Program-made: the position numbers and the translations under genes | Shown: positions 8,420-18,800 of the stretch, one piece after another | How the letters are laid out: every line of letters starts with the position of its first letter | How positions within the stretch are numbered: the first letter of the stretch is position 1 | The notes under the pieces: generated by a model | Told to the model about the DNA's origin: nothing | Seen by the model: only the letters and a program-made list of their open reading frames with translations | Databases searched by the model: none | Assembly: GCA_003506895.1 (NCBI GenBank) | Contig: DNXO01000155.1 | Coordinates: forward strand, 1-55,745 | DNA length: 55,745 nt | Origin: Acetobacteraceae bacterium | GTDB taxonomy: Bacteria; Pseudomonadota; Alphaproteobacteria; Acetobacterales; Acetobacteraceae | Direction: 5' to 3'

Positions 8420-10616
8420 GTAAATCTCGCATGAAAGTAAGCCGCGCCCAACGAACAAGGCGCATGCCGAGGGATTCTGTTCCAAGATCAAATCGTACCA
8501 ACGCTCGGCCGTTAAGAAACGGGAACGGAAATGTGTCATCGCAGGCCACGTCAATCTCGAAAAGCGGGGCCGCCAGACGCGCCTGGGTCGGCTGCACAAC
8601 GTCCAACTGGGAGTCCGTGAGGTGCGTCTGATGGCCGGCGTCCATAACCGGAATATGCCCACCGCCTTCGACCGACAAAACCATGCTTGGAAGCCATTGT
8701 GTCGCGGACGGCACGATGCGCAGCAGGTGGCCCCGGAATGTCGTGGCGCTGTCATAGCCGGGCCGAATCCGCACAGTCGTGATGCGGTCGCGCAACCGGT
8801 CTATCTCTTCCAAAGGAACCAGCGTGCGTATCACGACCGCATCGCCGTTCCATACTACTGCGGGCGCCTGGCCTTTCGGCAGAAAGCGACCGTTCAATCC
8901 AGCGTAATCGGCAAACATGATCGTGCCGGCGGTGGCACTGCGAACGGTCAGACTGGTCACGTCCCGTTCCACCTCGGCCAGCCGCTGGCGGGCTGCCACA
9001 ATACTGTCCGCCACGTTGCCAGCATCCACGAAACGCGCTCGGCCGGATTGACGGACATGCTCCGCCTCCAGTTCTTCCAGCGCCGCCCGGGCGCGTATCA
9101 GGCTGGTTTGCAATGTCGCGTTTCTGAGCACGACCACCGGCTGGCCCGGCTCCACGCGCTGTCCAGGCGTCACGGCGATACGGTCGATTTCTCCGCTCAC
9201 GTTGGCCCGCACGTTTGCTGCATCTGGCAGCCAGACCACGCCTTCCGCCACTAGGCGCAACGGCAGCGGCAACGCGAACAGCAGCAGCAAGGACACACCC
9301 AGCACGCCGCCCAGGCGAATCAGGCTTTTCTCACGCCTCAGACCGGTTCGTCCGGCTGCCAGGTTCACCAGGCCGGCGACCGGCCCCCATAACATTCCGA
9401 GGATTGACCAGAGCGCGAGGCCGGCACCCAGCAAGGGGTAGGTGCGGGCAACGAACAGGCCGATACTCAAAACCAGCCAAATTCGATATAATGCCGACAT
9501 TACGCCATACGTGACGAACCAGCGCTTTTCCGACTCGCTTGCCGCCGGCGCTCGGGCTTTGCCATCGGCGAGCAGGTGACGGCGCATGAGGTAGTAAACG
9601 TACTGGGTCGATCGAACGCCGAGGCTGGGAATCTCCGCCAGGTCGCACAGAATGTAATAGCCGTCGTAGCGCTGAAGCGGATTGCCGTTGAACAACAGTG
9701 TGGAAAGGCCGGTCAGCAGCAGCGTGTTGTAGCAGATCACATGGAAAGTGCCGTCCACGCTGTGGGTCCACCCCAGCATCGCCAACGCGGCGATAAACAG
9801 CTCCACCAGGATCCCGGCACCGGCAACGAGCATACGCGCGTGCTTGCTGCGCAAAAGGACCGAGGACGAAGCGTCCACATAGGGCATTGGCATGAACGCG
9901 ACGAAGATAAGGCCCATTCGTCGCATTTCCACGCCGTAGCGGCGGAGTGCCATGCCATGGGCGAGTTCATGCACGGCCTTCACAAACGGATAAATCAATC
10001 CGACAACGCCGAGATTGCCCAACGAAAGCAGGCGATCACTGAAATCAGCTGAAAGGTCACCCCAGTTTCTCACCCCGACGACAAGACCGGTCAATACGAC
10101 CACGCACCAGACCAGCGCGCCGATCCGGCTGAAGACCAGCGTGCCGACCGGGGCAAGCCGATCCAGCAGGCATGTGGGATCGAACAGCGGAATTCGGATG
10201 GCCAGCGGACTTTTCAGCCCGGACAGTATCCTTCGCCGCCGTATGGCGTTCTGCTTCCGCTCGATCGCCTCGGCTGACGGACTGATACCCGTACGCAATA
10301 GGCCAAGGGCGTTGATTTGCGCGAGGAATTCGCCGGCAAGCTGGGTATCGATCGGATCGTCCGGCTGGCGAGCCTGGAAATCGGCACAGATTTCACCCAG
10401 GGTACGCTGGCCGTCCAGCGCACCGATCAGATCCGCGCCCGGCCCCGAGACGCGATAAAAACGATCGACCGCACGGTCGTGGAATACATACCAGACCTCG
10501 TCTCGATAAATATGGCGATAGAAGTCGACATGCGCCTTCAGGCGAGGCCGCAGTTGCAAAGCGCTGATGCCCGGCGGCTCGGCTGGGGCGGCGGCGGAAG
10601 CACTCACGGCAACCAT
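8412..10616 (-). CDS. PqqD-like / M50 site-2 protease / HlyD hybrid membrane protein
   Basis: About 734 residues, three modules. Residues 30-107 resemble a PqqD-like peptide-binding domain (VWYVFHDRAVDRFYRVSGPG, LDGQRTLGEICADF, FLAQINALGLL). Residues 160-450 are a polytopic M50/site-2-protease domain with the zinc motif HELAH at 216-220 (KAVHELAHGMALRRYG) and the second metal-ligand motif NPLQRYDGYY, with D318. From about 455 a periplasmic HlyD-like part follows (VRANVSGEIDRIAVTPGQRV, then RSATAGTIMFADY). Both protease motifs look intact. Start: ATG 10616 overlaps the upstream gene by 13 bases; ATG 10640 or TTG 10667 would overlap more. No strong ribosome-binding site decides it, so coupling is likely. 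It is predicted to sit in the inner membrane and to process or gate export of the giant protein; that role is inference. Confidence 0.88.
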   Translation of the reverse strand: MVAVSASAAAPAEPPGISALQLRPRLKAHVDFYRHIYRDEVWYVFHDRAVDRFYRVSGPGADLIGALDGQRTLGEICADFQARQPDDPIDTQLAGEFLAQINALGLLRTGISPSAEAIERKQNAIRRRRILSGLKSPLAIRIPLFDPTCLLDRLAPVGTLVFSRIGALVWCVVVLTGLVVGVRNWGDLSADFSDRLLSLGNLGVVGLIYPFVKAVHELAHGMALRRYGVEMRRMGLIFVAFMPMPYVDASSSVLLRSKHARMLVAGAGILVELFIAALAMLGWTHSVDGTFHVICYNTLLLTGLSTLLFNGNPLQRYDGYYILCDLAEIPSLGVRSTQYVYYLMRRHLLADGKARAPAASESEKRWFVTYGVMSALYRIWLVLSIGLFVARTYPLLGAGLALWSILGMLWGPVAGLVNLAAGRTGLRREKSLIRLGGVLGVSLLLLFALPLPLRLVAEGVVWLPDAANVRANVSGEIDRIAVTPGQRVEPGQPVVVLRNATLQTSLIRARAALEELEAEHVRQSGRARFVDAGNVADSIVAARQRLAEVERDVTSLTVRSATAGTIMFADYAGLNGRFLPKGQAPAVVWNGDAVVIRTLVPLEEIDRLRDRITTVRIRPGYDSATTFRGHLLRIVPSATQWLPSMVLSVEGGGHIPVMDAGHQTHLTDSQLDVVQPTQARLAAPLFEIDVACDDTFPFPFLNGRALVRFDLGTESLGMRLVRWARLTFMRDLHA

Positions 10617-12490
10617 GCCCAGAGCTGGTAACGGAGCCATTCGACGATGCGGTGGGCGAACAGCCAACCGAGATTAGTACGCCCAGCATCGACACTGGCA
10701 ATGCCCTGCATTCCAAGGCGCAGCAAATCGTTGTTGGTGTCCAGTTCCGCCTCGGCCCGCATCACGGTCTGGCCATTGTGTGCGATCGCGATCGGCGTGA
10801 GCCGCACGACCCGTATGGACCAGGTGGTATAAGGCAAAGCGGAGAGCACAAGGCTGCCCGTTTGACCCGGCTGAATCATAGCGAAGTCGATTTGGGGCAC
10901 ATCGAGTGCCACACGGAATACGCCGGCCGGTGCGATTTCGTACAAGGCGTCGCCTTGATGCATCGGGGCGCCGATCGACTGCGTCTTGTCACCTGCCACC
11001 ACGATTGAATCAAATGGCGCACGCAGCACCGTTCGCTTCAACTGGTCCTCGATCAACGCAAGCTCTGCTTCTACCTGGGCCTTGCGTGCCGCCAATACGC
11101 TGGCCTTGGCCCGATCCCCGAGGCCCACGGCTTCGTTCAGTTCTCGGCTTGCCTGAGACAGACGCTCGACGATGTCGCGGCGCTGATTCCGCAGGTCGCG
11201 GTCGTCGAATCGAGCGAGCTCGGCACCGGCCGACATGCGATCCCCGGGGCGGGCGGTGGCATCGGCCAGGTAGCCGTCGAAAGGGGCGGCGATGACCCGG
11301 CGCTCATTCGTTTCGAGCGTCGCATCGATTGAAATCCGATACGGTACCGGCACCAGCGCGAGAGCCAGCAACAACAGCGGTGCGGCGGCAAACGCGGCCC
11401 GGTGCCAGCGTGAATGGTTTCGCAGCAACGCCGCGGCCCTCTGGGTCAGCCGCGTTCCCGCGCCGCGTTCGGCCTGTTGGCGTAAAGCGGCCAGCGGAGC
11501 AATGTCGTTTGCCAGCGTCTGAAGTTGTTCCTCCAGCCGATCCGGAACGACGCCCGCTCCTTCCGACATCACGACCAAACTGCCGCCCTGATCGCCCGGC
11601 AGATCGGCAACGACACTGCGTACCCAGTCGGCACCATGGGAGCGCGCCAGCGCGGCATGGGACGCATGGGGGGCCGCGAGGTCGCCGCCTGGCACAGGAT
11701 AGCCTGTCGGGGCATCCGCGTCGGCGGCTTCCTCCATCGCAGCGATCAGCGTTGTCAGGTAGGCATTGCGGATGCTGGCGAATCCACCATGCGAAACTGC
11801 CAACAGCTTTGTTCGTTGCCGCCTGTGAACGCCCAGGCTGATTTTTTCGACAGCTAACCGTTCGGCAATGAGCGTTGCGACCGCCTCCGCGGCCGGATCG
11901 AGGCGCTCGGCCGCAAGTCCGGTCGAGACGACCCCGAGCCGCAACATGGTATCATCGAAAGCAGCGTTGCCTTGCTGCGCGCTGTTGCCGCCCAGCAGAT
12001 GGGCGAACCACGCCACACCCCACTGCGCCAGCCGCATTGCGACGTCCAGATGTTCCTTGGCCTGGATCGGCAATTCCAGCGCCACCGCGCCATGCAGTGC
12101 ACCATTCACCAGAATCGGATGAGCGATCTGACAGAGCGCGCCCGGCCCATCACCGACCTGAACCGTGCCATGACGCAGTTGGATCGCGCGCTCGCCAGCC
12201 TTGGCGAGCATCAGGCTGACCTGGAGCCCATCCCCGAACCAAGCAGTACGGCCGTATTTTTTGCTGTCCGGCGCACCCAGCGCGACCATGCCCTGATGGA
12301 CGACCGTGGCCTGGCCGACGAGCGGGGCAAGCGCAAGATCCACCTGAGCGGCCAGCAATGTCAGCCATGCATCGCTGAACGCCTTGATGTCACCCGCCGA
12401 TAACAGCCGGCGCCAAGTTGCCGCGTCCACGAGCCGGCGTCCGGCCCGTGGAGGTCCATCAATATCCACGGCAACGGAGGCTTCGGTCAT
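10604..12490 (-). CDS. Membrane adaptor: GAF-like cytoplasmic region fused to HlyD
   Basis: 628-residue inner-membrane protein. Residues about 20-340 are cytoplasmic and resemble two GAF-like sensory segments (TAWFGDGLQVSLMLAKAGER, CQIAHPILVNGALHGAVALE; then VATLIAERLAVEKISLGVHR, TKLLAVSHGGFASI, GGSLVVMSEGAG). A single transmembrane helix (AAFAAAPLLLLALALVPVPY) lies near 365-385. The periplasmic remainder is HlyD-like: RRVIAAPFDGYLADATARPG, a helical hairpin, VLRAPFDSIVVAGD and a barrel domain to about 600. ATG 12490 was chosen (5 bases after the DUF3467 stop); a TTG at 12499 would overlap that stop. Adaptors with cytoplasmic GAF-like regions are unusual among classical type I systems and may sense a cytoplasmic signal. 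The GAF call is by pattern only. Confidence 0.82.
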   Translation of the reverse strand: MTEASVAVDIDGPPRAGRRLVDAATWRRLLSAGDIKAFSDAWLTLLAAQVDLALAPLVGQATVVHQGMVALGAPDSKKYGRTAWFGDGLQVSLMLAKAGERAIQLRHGTVQVGDGPGALCQIAHPILVNGALHGAVALELPIQAKEHLDVAMRLAQWGVAWFAHLLGGNSAQQGNAAFDDTMLRLGVVSTGLAAERLDPAAEAVATLIAERLAVEKISLGVHRRQRTKLLAVSHGGFASIRNAYLTTLIAAMEEAADADAPTGYPVPGGDLAAPHASHAALARSHGADWVRSVVADLPGDQGGSLVVMSEGAGVVPDRLEEQLQTLANDIAPLAALRQQAERGAGTRLTQRAAALLRNHSRWHRAAFAAAPLLLLALALVPVPYRISIDATLETNERRVIAAPFDGYLADATARPGDRMSAGAELARFDDRDLRNQRRDIVERLSQASRELNEAVGLGDRAKASVLAARKAQVEAELALIEDQLKRTVLRAPFDSIVVAGDKTQSIGAPMHQGDALYEIAPAGVFRVALDVPQIDFAMIQPGQTGSLVLSALPYTTWSIRVVRLTPIAIAHNGQTVMRAEAELDTNNDLLRLGMQGIASVDAGRTNLGWLFAHRIVEWLRYQLWAWLP

Positions 12491-12495
12491 TTCGC

Positions 12496-12819
12496 TCAAG
12501 GTAGCGGGGCGTAGTTGCGTTCGTATTCCTCAAGCGACCGTTGCAGCATCAGCATAAGGCGTTTGGCCGCGATCGGATTGAGAAGTATACGTTCCGTCAA
12601 ATCGACAGTGAGTTCATCCGTCACCTGCGTCCATGCCCGGCTGGTTCCGAACAGCAACATCACCTCTTCCCGGGTTGCGGCGACATTGAAGATGTTGGCA
12701 TAGGAACTTCGCATCTTGCTGTCGTCCCACTGCACGCGGGTACGGCCAAGCATCGACGTCTTGACCCCACCTTCCGTGGTGAGCGGCGATGTTGCCTGAT
12801 TGGTGGCCGAATCACTCAT
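12496..12819 (-). CDS. DUF3467 family protein
   Basis: 107-residue soluble protein. The family pattern is visible: a short variable N-terminus, then RSSYANIFNVAATREEVMLL, FGTSRAW, a beta segment (ELTVDLTERILLNPIAAKRL) and a C-terminal helix (MLMLQRSLEEYERNY). DUF3467 has no known biochemical role. ATG 12819 has a GAGG site about 10 bases upstream. It lies 70 bases after the giant gene and immediately before the GAF/HlyD adaptor. It is probably cytoplasmic; a chaperone or assembly-factor role for the export line is a guess from position. Confidence 0.85.
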   Translation of the reverse strand: MSDSATNQATSPLTTEGGVKTSMLGRTRVQWDDSKMRSSYANIFNVAATREEVMLLFGTSRAWTQVTDELTVDLTERILLNPIAAKRLMLMLQRSLEEYERNYAPLP

Positions 12820-12889
12820 TACTTCATATCCTCAAGCATCGTTCCAGAATTGGGGGGCGGCCGCGTCGAACCACGCGCGCCCTAGTCGC

Positions 12890-15800
12890 TTATGCAGCCA
12901 TCCGTTTGCCATCCCACCACACAGGGGTCGGTAGCGGCGCTACATTTTCGGTCAGGTCAAGGGTGATCGCATCGGGTCCGGTTTCATCTACGATCCAGAA
13001 TCCGCTATTACTATCAAAAATGTAGGCCAGTGCGTTTGTTTCTCCCGCACCATCGCCTCCGGAGTCTAAATGCGCCGCATCAAGCGTCGGCCCTCCGTCG
13101 TCCGTAAGTACGAAGGCCGCGGATGCCGCCCCGCCATAGGTGACACCGTCGGGGCTCGCCTGCATGAAGTCACCAAGCAGCACCGAATCCGGGGTCATTT
13201 CCGGTGCCGAGGGAACCGGGCTGAGAGGTATGATCGGGGTTGCGCCAGCCGGGGGTTTCGCCATCTCAATGCCGACCAAGCGGTCGATCTTAGCGGTTTC
13301 GGTGTAATATTCATTCGCCACGATTATGCCGACGCCGGCGACATAGCCTTCACTGACATCCGGAAGCCAGTTGCCGACCATCGACGTGACCGGGTTGCCC
13401 ACGAAGGGAGGCATGGACCACTCGCCGGTGCGATGGGAGGTAATCACCACGCGGCCGCTGGTGTCGAAGATCATGTCGCTGAGCGGATCGGCGTTGAACT
13501 GGTTGCCGAATGTACCGCCACCGAACAGGAAGTTGTGTCCCTCCCCGCCACCGATGATTGTGTCGGGTGTGATGCTGAAAACATTGATGGTCTGGGCGAC
13601 AACCTCTGTGTTGTCCTGGAAGAATACCTGGCCGCCGTGGCCGATGATGATGTTGCTTCCGGGGCCGCCGATTAACGTATCATTGCCACCTTCGCTACCC
13701 AGGATATCGTTGTTTCCACCGTTACCAATGATGGTGTTATCCGAGCTGGTGACGGGCGAGGTATCGACCGTGACAAAGGACGAGCGGCTGCCGTCACTAT
13801 TCCATGTAATCGCCGCCTGACCGCCGGCCATCAGGTCGTTGCCGGCACCACCTATGATGGTGCTGGAGCCGGTGCCGCCGATCGCGTAGCTCTGCGATCC
13901 ATCGCCGGTGTGAATGACATTGTTGCCACCGTCCTGGAACGCGGTGGAATACATCGTCACAGGCGCGCGCGTGGTCGCGACGTTGGAGTCGAACTGCACG
14001 TTGCCATCATGGCCGATGATATAGTCGTTGCTCGTCCCGCCAGTCAGGGTGTTGTTGCCAACGCCACCAATGATGACGTTGTTACCCTCGGTGGCGGTGA
14101 TGGTGTTGTTCCCGCCAATTCCGAAATCGGTGCTCTGTACCAGTTCCGGATACAAACGGTCGGCGATTTGCTGATGTGTCACACTCGCGGTGTGGCCGAG
14201 CAGGACGTTGAGGCCGGTGCCTGATGAGGTGATGACGTTGCTGCCGGCTTCGCCCATCACCACGTTGTTGCCGTTGGCGCCTTGGGCGATGGCGATGGTG
14301 TCGTTGCCGCCGATGCTGGTGTCGCGCCCGATCAGATCCGGCGTGCTGCCGTTGACCGCGATGGCCAGGCCCATATTACCGAAAACGCTGTTGTCTCCGC
14401 CACCGGCGATGGTGATCAGGTCGTTGCCGACGCCGCCGAAGATGGTGTTGTCCCCTCCGGCCAGCGCCCCCACGGTGATGGTGTCGTTGCCGCCGTATGG
14501 TTGGTCCACGGTCTGCGCCATAACCGGGTTCACCTCGCCCGAGGCGGCGAAGATCACATTGTCACCGGAATGGGTATAATTGCCGGCGGCGAGCACCGTG
14601 ATCGTATTGTTGCCCGCCCCACCCATGATGGTGTTGTGGCCCGACGCGCCTGCGAGCAGGGTGATGACGTCGTTCCAGGCGGCGCTGGCATTTCCCAGGG
14701 CTGTGTTGTGTCCAAGCAGGTCGTAGCCGGCGATACCATCGACGGTCACGGGCGTGAGTTGGCCAAGGTGTCCTAGCAACGCGTTGTTGCCACTGCCGCT
14801 GGCCGTGATGATGTTGTTGCCGGCGCCTCCCATGACGACGTTGTTACCGGCGCCGTCGATGGCGATCGTATTGTTGCCACCGATCCCTTCCTCGCCACCG
14901 TTGATGGTCGTGACCGTGGTGAGCAGTTGCAGGACTGGTGCGATGAACCAGTTGTTGAAAATCGCCTGGCCATTGTGACCCAGGATGTAAGCAACCCCGG
15001 AACCGTTTTGCGTGATCAGGTTGGCGCCGGCGCCGCCCATGACGACGGCGACACCCGAGCCTTGCGGCCCCAATGTGATGGTGTTGTTGCTGGTGTAACC
15101 GGAATTCCCTGTATCCGATGCGGCGTCGTGCCCGTTGATCACCATCGTCGCACCGAGCGTGATGCTGCCGAGATCGCCGAGCACGATGTTGTTGCCGGTG
15201 CCGTTCACCGTGATGCTGCCGAGATCGCCGAGCACGATGTTGTTGCCGGTGCCGTTCACCGTGATGCTGTCGGCTCCCGCGCCACCCAGTATCGCGTTGT
15301 TCCCATCGCCGGTGACCGTGATGGTATCGTTGCCGCCGATCGATTCCTCGCCGCCGGCTATCGTGTCCTCGGTGGATACATATTGCGGCAGGAACGCGCC
15401 ACCGGCGGCGGTCGTGATCGTAGCGACCCCCGAGTCGCCCAGCACGATATTGTTGCCATTGGCGGTCACCGCGATCGTATCGTTTCCGGACCCGCCCATG
15501 ACGATATTGCTGCCGTTGCCGGGGCCGCCGACGGTAATCACATCGTTGCTGGGATACAGCGCGTTCCCGGTATCCGACGCAACGTCGTGGCTTTGGACGA
15601 CCTCGCTGCCGGCGGAGAAGGTGGCGCTGCCCAGGGCACCGAGTACGATGTTGTTACCGGTCCCGGTCACGGTGATCGAATTGTCGCCGGCGCCGCCCAT
15701 CACCACGTTGTTGCCGTTGCCGGCGATGCTGATGCTGTCGTCGCCACCGATCGATTCCTCGCCCGATGGCAGACCGTCCTGAGTGGTGACGTAGACTGGC

Positions 15801-18800
15801 GTCAGCGCTCCGCCGCTGCCGACCGTGAGCGTCGCCGAACCGGCATGGCCCAGCACGACGTTGTTGCCGTCGGCGGTCACCGCAATGGTGTTATTTCCGG
15901 GCCCGCCCATGACGACATTGCCGCCGTTGCCGGCGCCGCCGACGGTAATGACATCGTTGCCGGGATATAGCGCGTTTCCGGTATCCGAAGCAGCGTCATG
16001 GGCCTGGATGACCTCGCTGCCGCCGGAGAATGTCGCGGTGCCCAAGGCTCCGAGGACGATGTTATCGCCGGTCCCGGTCACGGTGATCGAATTGTCACCG
16101 GCGCCGCCCATCACCACGTTGTTGCCGTTGCCGGCGATGCTAATCGTGTCGTTGGCGCCGATCGATTCCTCGCCGCCGGAAAGCTGGTCCCGGGTGGTGA
16201 CGAGGAGCGGGGTGAAGGCGCCGCCGGACCCCACGGTCAGGGTGGCAACGCCGGCATGGCCCAGCACGACGTTGTTGCCGTTGGCGTTGATGGTGATGGT
16301 GTCGCCCCCCGCGCCACCCATGACGACATTCGAACCTGACGCACCGGCGCCCACGGTTACGATGTCGGTGTTGTTGTAATTGGTATTGCCCGTGTCTGAC
16401 GCCGCATCGTGACTGGTGACAACAAGCTGGCCGGGGGTTGCGGTGGCGTTGCCCAGTCCGCCGAGTACGATGTTGTTGCCGGTCCCGGTCACGGTGATCG
16501 AATTGTCGCCGGCGCCGCCCATCACCTCGTTGTTGCCGTTGCCGGAAATGCTGATGCTGTCGTTGCCGCCAATGGATTCCTCGCCCGAGGACAGTCCATC
16601 CTGAGTGGTGACGTAGACCGGGGTCAACGCCCCGCCGCTACCGACCGTGAGCGTCGCCGAACCGGCATGGCCCAGCACGACGTTGTTGCCGTCGGCGGTC
16701 ACTGCGATGGTGTTATTGCCCGGTCCGCCCATGACGACGTTGCTGCCGTTGCCGGGGCCGCCGACGGTGATGACATCGTTGCCGGGATACAGCGCGTTTC
16801 CGGTATCCGAAGCAGCGTCATGGGCCTGGATGACCTCGCTGCCGCCGGAGAATGTCGCGATGCCCAAGGCTCCGAGTACGATGTTATCGCCGGTCCCGGT
16901 CACGGTGATCGAATTGTCGCCGGCGCCACCCATCACCACGTTGTTGCCGCTGCCGGTGATACTGATGCTGACATTCGCGCCAATCGATTCTTCACCCGAT
17001 GGCAGACCGTCCTGAGTGGTGACGTAGGTCGGTGTCAGCGACCCGCCATTGCCAACCGTGAGCGTCGCGGTGCCAGCATGGCCTAGCACGACGTTGTTGC
17101 CGCTAGCCGCGACAGTGATGATGTTGGCGCCAGCGCCACCCATCACCACGTTCGACCCTGATGCCGATGCGCCGATCGTGATGACATTGGTTGCTGGATA
17201 GCTGGTGCTGTTTGTGTCGCTCGTGGCATCGTGGGCCGCCACGGTCAGGATGCTTCCAGCGTAGTTCAGGCTGCCCAGGCCGCCTAGCACCACATTATTG
17301 CCTGTGCCGGTCACCGAGATGGCGTTGTTGCCGATGCCGCCGAAGGCGATGTTGTTTCCTGAACCAGAAATGACGATCGTGTCGTTGCCGCCGCCCGACT
17401 CGGTCGTGGTGTGCGCCGTGATCACCGAATAATTCGAAGCCAGCAGGGTCGCCTGGCCGGCATCGCCGTAGAAGACGTTGTTTCCGTTGCCGGCACTCAG
17501 CAAGTCATTGCCGCCGCCGCCCATGATCAGATTGTTGCCGTCACCCGCGGTGATGGTGTCGCTACCGTCACCGTTGCCGACGGTATCAACCGCACCCGTT
17601 ACGATAACGTTCGTTCCGCTGCTGGCATCTACCGTGCCGTAATCCCCCAGGAGGATATTGCTGCCGGAGCCGCCGTCGATGGTGGTGGGTCCGCCACCAC
17701 CGATGATCACATTGTTGCCGCCGCCGCCATTGATCCAATCGCTGCCGGAGCTGCCGTCCGCGACTGCCGTCATGATGATCAGATTGGCGCTGGTGCCCAT
17801 GGCCGCCGTCCGCACCACGGTCGCGTCTCCCCCGGCGATCAGGTCATTGCCGGCGCCCCCGAGAATGGAGTCGTTCCCCGGCCCGCCGATTAGCACATCG
17901 CCGGTTGGCCCAGCGACGATGGTGTCATTACCGGATGCTGTAGGCGTGGCGGAAATGGTGAAATGCCCACCAGTGCCGCCGGCCGGACCGTCAACAGAGC
18001 CGTCGGCACCCAAAATGATGTTGGTGCCGGCCCCACCATACAAAGTGTTGTTGCCCCCACCGCCGAGGATCACGTTGTCACCGAACGCGGCGCGGCCATC
18101 GACCAGGTCGTTGCCGCCAGTGGCTGTCGTCGCCGCGATGGTCATCACCGCGGCTGGACCGTTCGCTTGCCAATCTGACAGAGCGCCGGTGCCGCCTCCG
18201 CCCGCCAGGGTCACGCTACCAATATGGGCGTCGATGAAATTGTCGCCTGCGCCATTCAACACGATTGTATCGGACCCGCTTCCCCCCAGCACGATGTTGT
18301 TGCCGGTGCCGAGCCTGATCGTATTGCTGCCGTCACCGGCTGCACTTGTGTTGGAGACAATCCCGGAGCCATTCGGCCCATAGACGTTGTAGGTATTTCC
18401 GGAGTTGACGATGGTGGTCATCACCGTGGTGGCCATGCCGCCGATGACGATGTCGTTGCCGTTGCCCGTCGTTATGAGGTTGTTGCCGCCTCCGCCGCCG
18501 ATGACGTTATTGCCATTGCCGACCAGGATCGTGTCGTTGCCGCTACCGCTCGCGATATAGTTGTTGCCGTTGCCGGCCGTGATCGTATTGCCGCCGGTGC
18601 CGTCGATAATCACGTTGTTGCCGTCGCCGACGGTGATGGTATCGGACGCATTGGTGCCGATGATGGTGTTGTTGCCGCCACCGAAGGTGAACACGCCGTC
18701 GGTCGAGCCGCCGGCATCAACAAAGTTGTTGCCCGCGCCCCCGGATATCGAGATCGGCAAAGTCAAATCGTGCAGGGTAAGCGTTGAGTTGCCGTCACCC

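Noticed and set aside
8420..8755. N-terminal extension of the short HlyD protein to 8755
   Set aside because: It overlaps the M50-HlyD gene in another frame and places residues with no protein character before a good signal peptide at 8419.
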